A stretch of 64,000 bases of DNA from Photobacterium salinisoli (GCF_003614885.1 NZ_QZMS01000007.1:496001-560000); one strand, 5' to 3'; positions 1 to 11,134 are shown, numbered from the stretch's first letter. Numbers and translations are program-made. Notes: generated by a model from the letters alone, not told the origin.

Positions 1-1
1 A

Positions 2-458
2 GCAGATTTTCTTCAAGCTGCGGAGATATTGCTTTATTAAGAAGGATTTTGAAGCACTTCCGTTGCAGAAATCGCACAGTATGTCAGTACAAGGTAGCTG
101 GCACTGTATAATCACTCTTCGAGTACAGAAGCTTTACTCTTAGCCATTATTGAAACCCAAAAGCTCAGATAATTGGAAAGTGCCAGGCAGATTGATGAAG
201 GGGAGCGGAGAGGTGGCCGTCGTTGTCACACTTTTATGCTTTTAACAGTTAGTTTGAGCAGCAAAATGGTAATGGTTTTTTTATTACCATGCACTTTCTG
301 AATATAAAAGACACACCGGGCTCAAGCGGACACACCAACAGATCTAAACATCTCTTCAAGTTTAGAGATACGATCAGACCCAGATTATGCGCAATATTGA
401 TCTATCACGGGTTACCGATTTGTTCATGGCTGGCGAACCCAATCCAACAAAAAGGTAA
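2..458 (+). pseudogene. decayed TetR/AcrR-type regulator
   Basis: Reading from base 2, the translation resembles the N-terminal helix-turn-helix of TetR repressors: QAAEILLY, then TSVAEIAQYVST, then LALYNHSSSTEALLLAIIE. Stops interrupt the frame at about 47-49, 95-97 and 170-172, and one falls in the recognition helix region. In a different frame, about 368-458, IDLSRVTDLFMAG looks like the C-terminal end of the same family. A perfect 8-bp inverted repeat (266-273 with 283-290) lies between the two parts. I infer an inactivated regulator that has drifted through stops and frameshifts. It may begin left of the window. The N-terminal resemblance is good; the C-terminal part is tentative. Confidence 0.6.
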
Positions 459-484
459 CCCTGTTCACTGCACTATATCAGCGC

Positions 485-1513
485 CTAAGCGGAGAGTTCT
501 TTTCGAACAATTTCAGCGCCTGCGCTTAAAGCATTGAGCTTGCCTTGTGCGATTTCACGAGGCAGGGGAGCCATGCCACAGTTGGTACACGGATAGAGCT
601 TGTCGGCATCAACAAACTGGAGTGCTTTTCGCAGCGTATCAGCGACTTCCTCGGGTGTTTCAATGGCATTGGTTGCCACATCAATGGCACCGACCATTAC
701 TTTTTTACCCCGAATCAGTTCAAGCAGCTCGATGGGCACACGAGAGTTGTGACATTCCAGAGAGATAATATCAATATTCGATTGTTGCAGTTTAGGGAAA
801 ATTTCTTCGTATTGCCGCCACTCAGAACCCAGGGTCTTTTTCCAATCTGTGTTGGCTTTAATGCCATAGCCATAGCAAATATGGACAGCGGTTTCGCATT
901 TCAGGCCTTCAATGGCTCTTTCTAAGGTCGCGATCCCCCAGTCATTGACCTCATCAAAGAACACATTAAAAGCGGGTTCATCAAATTGAATAATATCCAC
1001 ACCTGCCGCTTCCAATTCTTTGGCTTCCTGATTAAGAATTTTGGCAAATTCCCAGGCGAGTTTTTCACGACTTTGATAATGGGCATCATAAAGGGTATCT
1101 ATCATTGTCATAGGGCCTGGCAGAGCCCATTTTATCGGCTGCTTGGTTTGCTGACGTAAAAATTTGGCATCTTCAACAAACACCGGCTTTTGACGGCTGA
1201 CCGGCCCAACAACTGTCGGTACACTCGCCTCATAGCGGTCACGAATTTTAACTGTCTTACGATTCTCAAAATCAACACCGCTCAGGTGCTCAATAAAGGT
1301 AGTGACAAAGTGCTGGCGCGACTGCTCGCCATCACTGACAATATCAATCCCGGCATGTTGTTGTTCATGCAATGACAAACGTAACGCATCCTGTTTGCCT
1401 TCAATGAGGGCCTGATCCTGCAGTTTCCAGGGAGACCAAAGCGTCTCAGGCTGCGCGAGCCAGGAAGGTTTTGGTAAACTGCCTGAAGTCGAAGTAGGTA
1501 ATAATTTTTTCAT
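485..1513 (-). CDS. mesD: methionine synthase MesD (folate-independent, MetE-like catalytic domain)
   Basis: The product is about 342 residues, equal to the C-terminal catalytic barrel of cobalamin-independent methionine synthase without the N-terminal folate half. The zinc ligands expected of the fold are visible: His in VHICYGYG, Glu and Cys in SLECHNSR, and Cys in the late CTNCGM motif. Directly upstream and in the same direction lies a DUF1852 gene. That pairing marks the MesD class of short methionine synthases, which transfer a methyl group to homocysteine from an unidentified donor and depend on the DUF1852 partner and oxygen. I chose the start MKKLLPTS at 1513, 26 bases after the partner's stop. 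A longer reading from 1564 would overlap that gene and lacks family support. Confidence 0.85.
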   Translation of the reverse strand: MKKLLPTSTSGSLPKPSWLAQPETLWSPWKLQDQALIEGKQDALRLSLHEQQHAGIDIVSDGEQSRQHFVTTFIEHLSGVDFENRKTVKIRDRYEASVPTVVGPVSRQKPVFVEDAKFLRQQTKQPIKWALPGPMTMIDTLYDAHYQSREKLAWEFAKILNQEAKELEAAGVDIIQFDEPAFNVFFDEVNDWGIATLERAIEGLKCETAVHICYGYGIKANTDWKKTLGSEWRQYEEIFPKLQQSNIDIISLECHNSRVPIELLELIRGKKVMVGAIDVATNAIETPEEVADTLRKALQFVDADKLYPCTNCGMAPLPREIAQGKLNALSAGAEIVRKELSA

Positions 1514-1539
1514 AATAAATAATCTTATATTTTGGTTAA

Positions 1540-2529
1540 TCAAAGAACGTAATTGGCTGACCATTGATCAAGAATAGCTTGATAGGGTTTTATGAATTGC
1601 TCTTCAGCGAATTTTCCCTGCTCAATAGCCAACCGGCTGCGTTCTTCCCGGTCATAAACAATTTGAGTTAATGAATGGTCCTGATTCTTCAAATTCGGCT
1701 TATAACATTGTCCGGCAGCAGAATTTGCATTATAAATCTCAGGCCTGTAAATCTTTTGAAAGCTTTCCATCGTGCTGATGGTGCTGATAAGCTCAAGGTT
1801 CGTATAATCACTCAGCAAATCACCATAAAAGAAAAATGCCAAAGGCGAAACACTATTTGGTGGCATAAAATATCGAACCTGCAAACCCATTTTTTTGAAG
1901 TATTGCTCAGTCAGAGATGATTCATTTGGTTGGTATTCAACACCTAATACAGGATGCTTATTTTCAGTCCGGTGATAGGTTTTGTTATCAGAAACACTCA
2001 GACATATCACAGGTGGCTTGTGAAAGTGTTCTTTATAGGCTTCTGAATTTAAGAAACATTTAAACAGGTTGCCATGTAAGTTGCCAAAATTATCCGGAAT
2101 GCTAAAGCTGGCTTTGTCTTTATTATGCTCCAGCAGTAAGACACTAAAATCATAATCCCGGACATAGGAAGAAAAATTATTGCCGACAATGCCTTCAATG
2201 CGTTGGTTGGTTTTGTGATCAACAATATTCGTTTTCAAAATTTCAATCATAGGAAATGCATTATCATTACCTTTGATATCAGCATTGATATTCATGTCAA
2301 CGGAAATGATTTCAAGCTCGACAGAATAGCGGTCTCCTTTGGGATTATCCCAATGTGCCAGGGCATTAAAACGATTGTCAATCATCTTTAGCGTATTACG
2401 CAGGTTCTCTTGGCGATTATTTCCTCTGGCCAAGTTAGCAAAGTTAGTTGTGATACGAGTATTGTCTAAAGGATGATAATTCTCATCGAAACAAATCTTC
2501 TTTATCGTAAATCTAAAATCATTATTCAT
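1540..2529 (-). CDS. mesX: DUF1852 protein MesX, partner of MesD
   Basis: This is a 329-residue cytoplasmic protein with no signal peptide or membrane segment, of the DUF1852 family. Its N-terminus (MNNDFRFTIKKICFDENY) and the motif HWDNPKGDRYSVE are typical of the family. Members are found next to short MetE-like synthases and are genetically required for MesD activity under aerobic conditions; the chemistry is unknown. Here it is the first gene of a two-gene minus-strand operon with mesD. The ATG at 2529 has only a weak purine-rich stretch upstream. About 200 bp of non-coding DNA precede it and probably hold the promoter. I saw no convincing methionine repressor box or SAM riboswitch there. 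Confidence 0.85.
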   Translation of the reverse strand: MNNDFRFTIKKICFDENYHPLDNTRITTNFANLARGNNRQENLRNTLKMIDNRFNALAHWDNPKGDRYSVELEIISVDMNINADIKGNDNAFPMIEILKTNIVDHKTNQRIEGIVGNNFSSYVRDYDFSVLLLEHNKDKASFSIPDNFGNLHGNLFKCFLNSEAYKEHFHKPPVICLSVSDNKTYHRTENKHPVLGVEYQPNESSLTEQYFKKMGLQVRYFMPPNSVSPLAFFFYGDLLSDYTNLELISTISTMESFQKIYRPEIYNANSAAGQCYKPNLKNQDHSLTQIVYDREERSRLAIEQGKFAEEQFIKPYQAILDQWSANYVL

Positions 2530-3038
2530 TGTGTTCGGTATCCAATTTCCTGAGAAAAAGCCTGCATGTATTTTTTGTTCTTCTGGACGTTATAATTTGT
2601 TTTTAATATTTTCAGTCAGAAGCTTTCACAGCCTTTTTGATTTTCGTCTTATCGCCTAACTAAGAATCAACTGTCACATTGCACAAAGTTAACCGCTGAG
2701 CTTGTTTTATACTTGGCTCGTTACATGAATAAAATTGATTTTATTTCATCAATCTATGAGCCAGGCTCATAAGTCGTGGTCATCGAACGATTTCAGCTGG
2801 GGCAACCCAATCAGACAGGGGAGAAATGCAGGACGAAGTGACGGCTGCCCGGCGGTACCGGGAGCGCCTGCAACCGGTCCGGACAACACCCGCGAAATCA
2901 AAGACATTTCTGGTTACTGCTTGTGCCAGCAAAGAGTAACTGGCGCGCGGCTAACTATGCTGAGAGGAACACAGAACTCAAGCGCGGCATAGCTCATACC
3001 CGGGCATGGTTCTCACCCAGACATACCATCAGATCACA
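2530..3038. other. gene-poor stretch upstream of mesX
   Basis: The part next to mesX (2530-2735) is AT-rich and presumably regulatory. From about 2735 the composition turns GC-rich. An 85-codon open frame at 2735-2992 has no ribosome binding site, no recognisable domain and an implausible composition. The GC-rich block may be debris of a lost gene, because a fragment of fdhD follows it immediately, but I could not identify the source. Confidence 0.4.
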
Positions 3039-3086
3039 CCACTATACAACCTCGGTGCACTGTCATGGCAGTTGGGCGGGTAATGG
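3039..3086 (-). pseudogene. fragment of the fdhD 3' end with an internal deletion
   Basis: Bases 3039-3060 match the 3' end of the intact fdhD (from 6383) with one difference, and bases 3057-3086 match fdhD at about 6451-6482 at roughly 27 of 32 positions. In between, about 50 bp of fdhD are missing. The junction falls on a GCACTG repeat present at both places in the intact gene. On the minus strand the fragment still encodes the FdhD C-terminus SAPRLYSG followed by a stop, but the upstream part is out of frame. It is a non-functional duplicate scrap. Confidence 0.75.
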
Positions 3087-3098
3087 ACTGCATCACTG

Positions 3099-4934
3099 CT
3101 AGTAGAAGTGGCGATAGACCACATTGAACTGGCCTTCGCTCAGACCCGTCATGTCAGCATATTGAACGCCAAGATCAACTGCACTGTTTTCAAGGCCAAG
3201 ATAAGTCATCGAGACAGAGGCTTTATGTTTGAAATCACTGCTCGCATATTGATTCCAGACTGTGTTCGCCAAAAAGGCCATTTTTATATCGTGGCGGAGG
3301 TAGCTGAACAGACCCATATCAATAGCGAATGCTCCCCAGGCCTTTTCGGTATTCATTGACAACTCAGTACCGAAAGTTGCAAAGATATTAACCGCATTGT
3401 TTACCTGATGACTCAGCCCTAATCCGCCAGCGATAAAAAAGCGCTGATTATCCCTTTCGGTAAAATCAGTTCCCCGATCCCATTGAACGGAAAAATGACC
3501 AGACAGTCCCCCAAAAAAGGGATCATAAGGCAGATAGCTTTGTATGCCGTACAGCGTAAAGTTGTCGAGTTTGAAAGTATGTTCACTGGCACTGACTGAT
3601 ATTTTCATCAACGCCAGCGATGATTCGCTGAATGCGTTGCGGTTGTCATCAGCCAGTATATGCGAGGCCGGTAACCAGGTTGTTGTGAGCGCTTGATCGC
3701 CTTCTGTCGACCATCGCGTACCGATCTGCCATTGGGCATCTTTATTCCGTTTGATCGGATTTTTGAATTCACTCAAATCGACTGCGTAGGACGAAAAATG
3801 CGTCTCATAGCCAGCCAGTCGTCTGTTGTTTTCACTATAAGACTCAGGAGTGATGCTCCCATTGTCCAGCAAATATTGATTCATTGCCTGGGTGAATTCC
3901 CAGGTTAGGAATTGCTCTTCGGCGGGAACGTCTGTGCCGTTGAAGCGGGTTTGTAAATCGCCTTTACTGAGTTGATCCAGCAGCGATTGCTTGGTCGAAT
4001 CTTGCTGATTGGCACCATATGCACGCAACTTCCAACCGGTTGAAGGCGTAATGCTGGTTTGCTGAATCATGTGATGCTGGCTTGCCAGTTGTATCACATC
4101 CAGTGGGCTAAGCCAGTCACGGCGGTGTTTCATTAGATCCGGGTTGGCAATTGCGAGTAAATTCAGCGTAATGGATGCACAATTTTGGTTGTGGAAAAAA
4201 TAATCAATCCGGGTTTCTTTTAATTCCCACAAATGTAATTGAATAAGTTGTTTAGTTCTTTCTGAAATATCCAGCTGGTATTCAAATACATTTCTGCCTT
4301 CGATGTCTTTATAAAAATTCAGGCTTTCCTGATAGGGCGAAACAATAAAATAACCTTCTTTCCCTACGACCAGAGAATCGAACATGATTTTGGGTAAATT
4401 GAATCCATCGACTTCCGTAAAAAATGAGACAGCATGACCTGGATCTGCTTCATTCTCACTGAGCTTGATAAAAGTATGGCCCATGAAGCTGCTGGGGCTC
4501 ATCAGGTTTTCTGATGCATAGGCAAGACTGATTGTCTTTGCAGACACCGCATCTAAAAACTCCTGTAATTCAGGGCAGCGGGAAAAATCCGGGGGGGCGA
4601 TCTGGGGACGGTATTCAGACAACCACTGTGCTCTGGCCGGAAAACGACAGGTGTAATCCTGAGCCTTTGCAGGGTTTGTCAGTTGCGCTAAATTGGCTTC
4701 AATTTCTACCTGAATATTGGTTGGCTGGGACGAGAAATAAAAACTGGCGTCGTCGATATTGAGTGACTGATCACTCACGTGAAGCAATGTGGCGAACTGG
4801 GCTAAGGCAAAGGCGTCATCGCTCACAGCGGCAGAAGGCACAATGCTTAACGCGACTGCAGGCTGGAAGGCCGAGACACAAAAAAAAGAAGCCCCGAAGA
4901 GGCTTCTCAACATCAGTTGTTCATCAAACTGCAT
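3099..4934 (-). CDS. DUF4105 (Lnb N-terminal-like) exported protein
   Basis: The product is about 611 residues. Hallmarks of the DUF4105/Lnb periplasmic domain are present: SPSSFMGHTFIKLS with a conserved Gly-His, and later HNQNCASITLNLL with a conserved Cys. The C-terminal third is rich in alternating hydrophobic residues and ends in VVYRHFY, suggesting a beta-barrel or outer-membrane-like part. A signal peptide (LRSLFGASFFCVSAFQPAVA) follows the start, so the protein should leave the cytoplasm. Two starts are possible: ATG at 4934, 13 bases after the upstream lipoprotein gene, or ATG at 4913 directly before the signal peptide. An intrinsic terminator of the upstream gene lies inside the signal-peptide codons, so expression probably depends on read-through. 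Function unknown. Confidence 0.8.
   Translation of the reverse strand: MQFDEQLMLRSLFGASFFCVSAFQPAVALSIVPSAAVSDDAFALAQFATLLHVSDQSLNIDDASFYFSSQPTNIQVEIEANLAQLTNPAKAQDYTCRFPARAQWLSEYRPQIAPPDFSRCPELQEFLDAVSAKTISLAYASENLMSPSSFMGHTFIKLSENEADPGHAVSFFTEVDGFNLPKIMFDSLVVGKEGYFIVSPYQESLNFYKDIEGRNVFEYQLDISERTKQLIQLHLWELKETRIDYFFHNQNCASITLNLLAIANPDLMKHRRDWLSPLDVIQLASQHHMIQQTSITPSTGWKLRAYGANQQDSTKQSLLDQLSKGDLQTRFNGTDVPAEEQFLTWEFTQAMNQYLLDNGSITPESYSENNRRLAGYETHFSSYAVDLSEFKNPIKRNKDAQWQIGTRWSTEGDQALTTTWLPASHILADDNRNAFSESSLALMKISVSASEHTFKLDNFTLYGIQSYLPYDPFFGGLSGHFSVQWDRGTDFTERDNQRFFIAGGLGLSHQVNNAVNIFATFGTELSMNTEKAWGAFAIDMGLFSYLRHDIKMAFLANTVWNQYASSDFKHKASVSMTYLGLENSAVDLGVQYADMTGLSEGQFNVVYRHFY
4880..4907 (-). 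terminator. intrinsic terminator inside the start of the DUF4105 gene
   Basis: On the minus strand a 7-bp stem (AGAAGCC with GGCTTCT) and a 7-base loop are followed by a run of eight T. It lies 40 bases after the stop of the small lipoprotein gene and within the codons for the signal peptide of the next gene. Confidence 0.8.
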
Positions 4935-4947
4935 GGTTAGCTGAAAC

Positions 4948-5310
4948 TTAGTTACAGTTAATTTGCAGGGTATCCTGGTAACGCCACATCTTTTCAGAAG
5001 CGAAGTCGGTTGTTGAGCCGAATGCACCACCAGACAGGATGTTCACAAAGAAAGTAGGCTCAACTTCTTTGTTCAGTGCGATTTGCTGCTCACATTGTTC
5101 TGAAGTTACTTTCAGCGTTTTGTTTTTATTTTCTTTCTTCACTGTGATAATGCCCGGCGCAGTTTGCTCGATGCCATCAACTTCCACGGTGAATTTCTTA
5201 CCAGAAGAAGACACAACATTAATGCGCTGATTTTCGTCAGTCAAAATTGTTGAACAACCAACAGCAGTCAGTGCCGCACCTGCAATAACTAGGCTTTTCA
5301 ATACTTGCAT
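4948..5310 (-). CDS. small lipoprotein
   Basis: This is a 120-residue protein with a lipoprotein signal peptide. After MQVLKSLVIAGAALTAVGC the lipobox Cys is at residue 19, followed by Ser, so an outer-membrane destination is likely. The mature part contains a short beta-rich segment (FTVEVDGIEQTAPGIITV) reminiscent of PEGA-type carbohydrate-binding folds, and ends in a conserved-looking GGAFGSTTDFAS stretch and a terminal Cys pair partner. Vibrionaceae have several such small lipoproteins of unknown role. It is followed at once by a strong terminator, so it is probably expressed far more than the gene behind it. Confidence 0.8.
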   Translation of the reverse strand: MQVLKSLVIAGAALTAVGCSTILTDENQRINVVSSSGKKFTVEVDGIEQTAPGIITVKKENKNKTLKVTSEQCEQQIALNKEVEPTFFVNILSGGAFGSTTDFASEKMWRYQDTLQINCN

Positions 5311-5806
5311 GAGATATCCAATAGATAATAATGATAATAAGCGCGAAGATTATACATTTAATTTTGTATTTGACAATAATCTGACATGGGGTGTTTTTTA
5401 TTTTGTTAAATATTTGTGTTGATTTTTTAATTAAAATTAAATCTGTTTATTGCAAAGATACAATATTCAAATGTGTCTTCATATCATCCTAAGTTTCACA
5501 TTGCTCTTTAGAGTCTGTATCTTCCTTTAAGGTATTATATTATTCGAATAAAGAATATCTTTGATGTTCAGTCAGAGTGCGGTTTTTGGTTTCATTGAAG
5601 GTGGATTTCTAGGCTGGTACTGTTTGAAATACATTTGATTTTGTCCGGAAAGCCGGAATGTTTAGTTTCATCGGAGGAGTGTTGCTTCATATTCCATGTC
5701 TGCAGGTCGCATGTTGTACTATTCTGTACTGGGAGTTAACGGCTGGGGGCTGTGGCCGGATTAAAGCAATGATACTTGTCAGTTGGCATCAAAGGATTAA
5801 AGGAAA
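5311..5806. other. AT-rich intergenic region
   Basis: About 500 bp separate the divergent lipoprotein gene and the exported-protein gene. The DNA is AT-rich near 5311-5560 and more mixed afterwards. It presumably holds both promoters. I found no small gene with a ribosome binding site, no repeat and no known RNA. Confidence 0.5.
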
Positions 5807-6316
5807 ATGAAAAAACTAACGTTACTGATCATTCTTGGGTTTTCCGCAATGAGTGCTCATGCCGAAGTTAAAGACACTATTAGTGATATGACAAAGGGAC
5901 TTGTGAAATTTACGAAAGAAATCTCAAGTGGTGTCACTGAGGGTTTCAAAGAGGGAAGAAGCGCGACAGAAAGTTCCGATGGCTCCATTGTCGTGACGAA
6001 TGAAAAAGAGACACTTGAGTATATCGACATTGATTTGTTGAGCTTGTCTCCTAAGAAAGATTCGAATCAGACGGTTGTCGAACTCAGCTTCAAAAATCGT
6101 CATCACAAGCCGGTGAAAATCACAGGGCTGAGTGAAGAAGGCGCTTTACTGACTATTGATAAAGACGGCTTTTCTCATACCCTGTCAAACGGGCTTCAGA
6201 TTGAGTTCATCGTGCCCAACGAAGCTGCGAAAAAATATGCCTTCACTTTTTACGGCGACGCATCGCAAGTGAAACAAGTGAGAGTATGGCGGAAAACTTA
6301 TGAGGTAAAGGACTAG
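5807..6316 (+). CDS. exported protein of unknown function
   Basis: This is a 169-residue protein with a clear Sec signal peptide (MKKLTLLIILGFSAMSAHA, cleavage after AHA). The mature N-terminus is an amphipathic, Lys/Glu-rich helix (residues 20-55). The rest is beta-rich and contains VVELSFKNRHHKPVKITGL, which resembles an immunoglobulin-like or FxLYD-type fold. The start has a good ribosome binding site (AAGGA, six bases upstream). It stands alone between a divergent lipoprotein gene and the convergent fdhD gene. I do not recognise the family; a periplasmic role is inferred only from the signal peptide. Confidence 0.75.
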   Translation: MKKLTLLIILGFSAMSAHAEVKDTISDMTKGLVKFTKEISSGVTEGFKEGRSATESSDGSIVVTNEKETLEYIDIDLLSLSPKKDSNQTVVELSFKNRHHKPVKITGLSEEGALLTIDKDGFSHTLSNGLQIEFIVPNEAAKKYAFTFYGDASQVKQVRVWRKTYEVKD

Positions 6317-6369
6317 CTTCCCCGCATGGCTGATATTTCTCTGTAAGAGAGCATAATTGCGCTGATGAC

Positions 6370-7221
6370 TTAAATGCCTTTACCACTATACAACCTCGGC
6401 GCACTGCGGTGCGGTAAATGGATTAAATTCAGATTATTGTGTCGTGCCCAGCGCACTGTCATGGCGGTGGGGGCGGATAAGGTTACCAGGGTGCTGATTT
6501 TGGCGCGGACTGCCTTCTGGATCAGCTCCAGACTGCACCGGCTGGTCATGACGGCGAAGCCGGATTGCGGATTGATGCGGGCGGTTGCCATGGCGCCGAT
6601 CAGTTTGTCCAGTGCGTTATGCCGGCCGATGTCTTCCCGGCAGAGTTGAATGTCTCCTGCGGCATCGACGTATAACGCGGCGTGCAGTGCGCCACTGCTG
6701 CGGGCGACTTCCTGCGCTTCACTGATCCGCGCACGTAAATTGTGCAGCAGGCTGGCTTGAGGTGGCGGGACAGGCGTGAGTGGTGTTAAAGGCGGCAGTG
6801 CCTGTTCGATGGCTTCCACACCACAGATCCCGCAACCGCTGGTGCCCGCCAGTTGCCGACGGTGGTTTTTCAGCGACCAGAAAGCCCGGTTAGAAATTTC
6901 CACCTCGGCATGATGCGAATCGCATCCGGCGGTCAGGGTGATCTCGTAAATTTCACCTACTGAACGGACAATGTCATTGCTCAGACTGAAGCCTTTGACG
7001 AAATCTTCAATATTGCCCGGTGTCACCATCATCACCGCCTGACTGATGCCGTTATAGCTGATCGACAGTGCGGTTTCGCAGGCTAATACGGCACTGTCTG
7101 AGATTGGAGTGCCACCAGGCTCAATGTCATCGTGCAGCTCAACATAGCGGAATGCATCAGGCGAAGGCGGAGCGGCATTCACATCCGTGATTTCAGATTG
7201 CTGGTTATCAATGTCGTTCAT
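6370..7221 (-). CDS. fdhD: FdhD, sulfurtransferase for formate dehydrogenase
   Basis: This is a 283-residue member of the FdhD family, which moves sulfur from the cysteine desulfurase IscS to the molybdenum cofactor of formate dehydrogenases. The essential Cys pair is present as GCGICG at about residues 122-127, and the conserved EDIGRHNALDK and VMTSRCSLELIQKA segments follow. It lies upstream of mobA in the same direction but separated by about 170 bp, so the two need not be one transcript. Both serve molybdenum enzymes, although no formate dehydrogenase gene is in the window. A broken duplicate of its 3' end lies at 3039-3086. Confidence 0.95.
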   Translation of the reverse strand: MNDIDNQQSEITDVNAAPPSPDAFRYVELHDDIEPGGTPISDSAVLACETALSISYNGISQAVMMVTPGNIEDFVKGFSLSNDIVRSVGEIYEITLTAGCDSHHAEVEISNRAFWSLKNHRRQLAGTSGCGICGVEAIEQALPPLTPLTPVPPPQASLLHNLRARISEAQEVARSSGALHAALYVDAAGDIQLCREDIGRHNALDKLIGAMATARINPQSGFAVMTSRCSLELIQKAVRAKISTLVTLSAPTAMTVRWARHNNLNLIHLPHRSAPRLYSGKGI

Positions 7222-7393
7222 CTTGTTGCCTGATGTTGGTGTTAAATGCAGATATTAAACAGGCTACTCAACAGCCCGGCGGAAGTCCAATGGCTTGTTT
7301 TGATGGACTGATAAGCGCGACTTTTGCGCTTTGCTGCTGTTCTGTTTCTGGTGGTGCTATAAGTCTTCGAATCTCAGAGAAAAGCGGCCATGC

Positions 7394-7984
7394 TTAATCA
7401 TGATGTAAATCAAGTAACTGCTGCGCAGTATTGATGTTTTGCAGCCGGGGATCGTTCAGCGCGCAGTCGACGGCCACCACCTGATGGCGGGTGAGAATCG
7501 CCATCAGGCTGCGCTCACCTGAATGCCAGGCCTGTTGCAATGCAGGAAGCAGACGTTTGGGGATCAGGCTGAACATAGGTTGCCACTGGCTGCCCTGTCG
7601 AATCATGGCGGGCCGCGGCATGTCGGCAGAGGCGGCATCCAGAAGCTGACGCACAAGGGATTGGTCTATCATGGGTGCATCGCAGGGAAACAGCAGCAGC
7701 CAGTCGTGTTTTGCCGCAGCCAGTCCTTTCAGAATGCCGGTTAACGGGCCGGGAAAGCCGGAGATATCGTCTGTCAGTATATGGTCGCAGTAACGGGCGT
7801 ACTGATCGGTGTTGCGGTTGCAGGAGATGAGCAGGTCATCTGTCAGCGGCCTGACAACGTCAAACAGGCTGGCAATTAACGGCCTGCCGCGAAAGGAAAC
7901 CAACCCCTTGTCTTTGCCTCCCATTCGGGAACCCTGTCCGCCGGCAAGAAGGAGTACGGAAAAGGATGGGGGAGTGAGTGTCAT
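7394..7984 (-). CDS. mobA: molybdenum cofactor guanylyltransferase MobA
   Basis: The product is 196 residues, the usual length of MobA, which attaches GMP to molybdopterin to form the bis-MGD cofactor. The nucleotide-binding signature LLAGGQGSRMGGKDKG stands near residue 12. The conserved FPCDAPMID (metal and GTP site) and SGFPGPLTGIL motifs follow. The ATG at 7984 gives the standard N-terminus. The preceding gene on this strand is far upstream, and fdhD follows 170 bp downstream. Together they point to bis-MGD enzymes elsewhere in the genome. Confidence 0.95.
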   Translation of the reverse strand: MTLTPPSFSVLLLAGGQGSRMGGKDKGLVSFRGRPLIASLFDVVRPLTDDLLISCNRNTDQYARYCDHILTDDISGFPGPLTGILKGLAAAKHDWLLLFPCDAPMIDQSLVRQLLDAASADMPRPAMIRQGSQWQPMFSLIPKRLLPALQQAWHSGERSLMAILTRHQVVAVDCALNDPRLQNINTAQQLLDLHHD

Positions 7985-8131
7985 GGTGAGAGCGGCCTGG
8001 TAAAAAATACCCCTAAAAAATATAACGTTTTTGCGTGTCAGTCCAATAAAGGAGACCGATGCATCGCCTGACAGTTGATTCGTCTGGCGCTCAGCACCTG
8101 AGTTCGGTACATGATTGCTGAAGCCATTTGG

Positions 8132-8344
8132 TTAATCAGACAAATATTGCTGTTTGTATTTAGACGCTTTAGCAAAAAAGGGCAAGGTACTGCCAATGAA
8201 AATAATCACTGCAGCCATTTCAATGGTTTCATATTCAATCAGTATAAAAGCGGAAATTAAAAAGGCCAGAGTGAGAGATGAAATGAGAAAAATATGAAAG
8301 TAAGGGTGTCTTTTAGAAAATTTCGCATATCCTACAATCATCAT
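8132..8344 (-). CDS. small two-helix membrane protein
   Basis: The 70-residue product has two strongly hydrophobic stretches (about residues 17-37 and 43-57) and a charged tail (KASKYKQQYLSD). A good ribosome binding site (AGAAGAGG) stands seven bases before the first of two adjacent ATG codons. No family is recognised. It lies alone between mobA and katG. A real small inner-membrane protein is likely from start signal and composition, but nothing indicates its role. Confidence 0.6.
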   Translation of the reverse strand: MMIVGYAKFSKRHPYFHIFLISSLTLAFLISAFILIEYETIEMAAVIIFIGSTLPFFAKASKYKQQYLSD

Positions 8345-8589
8345 AAGCCTCTTCTATCGTCTAAATTACAGAAAATGCATCTTTCAGAGCATTAACCCCT
8401 ATAGTCAGTTTGAGGTTTTTACGTTTTATTCTCTGAAGTATATGACAGGTTTATTTGGATTTCTGACTTTCTGCTCAACAGGAAAGCCGGAGAGGGGGAG
8501 ACTTGTTGGTACTGGCTTGCAGGGAAGTGTCTGAGAAAAAATCTGGAAAACGAGAAGGTGTTTATCTGGGTATGACGTTAAGTCTCTGA

Positions 8590-8632
8590 AGATAAAATCT
8601 CCCCCCTCCCAGGATAGGGAGGGGGGGAGATT
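8590..8632 (-). terminator. katG terminator
   Basis: A nearly perfect GC-rich inverted repeat (about 14 bp each arm, AGGATA loop) ends six bases after the katG stop. On the minus strand the stem is followed by ATTTTAT. Confidence 0.85.
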
Positions 8633-8637
8633 CAGAG

Positions 8638-10938
<2,301 letters not shown>

Positions 10939-11134
10939 TTATCAATGACTACAATCGGTTTTTTCAATAGAGTGCAGAGGATGGTGCCAAGTGAGGGGGA
11001 CCATCCTATGGCGCAGGTAATCCGTGCTGTTGGTTATCTAAGGATATGAGTGGTGGAAAATTTCCCGGTAACGTGACGCTGTCATATGTTCATCGACGTG
11101 TCAGATAACCAAAGCCGGCGGCAGAGTCATCAAG

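Noticed and set aside
545-925. A 126-codon plus-strand frame opposite mesD
   Set aside because: Antisense shadow of the MetE-like gene with no independent support.
2735-2992. An 85-codon frame in the GC-rich debris upstream of mesX
   Set aside because: No start signal, unusual composition and no domain; next to an fdhD fragment, so probably debris.
6370-7984. fdhD and mobA as part of a formate dehydrogenase operon
   Set aside because: No formate dehydrogenase structural gene is in the window and the two are 170 bp apart.
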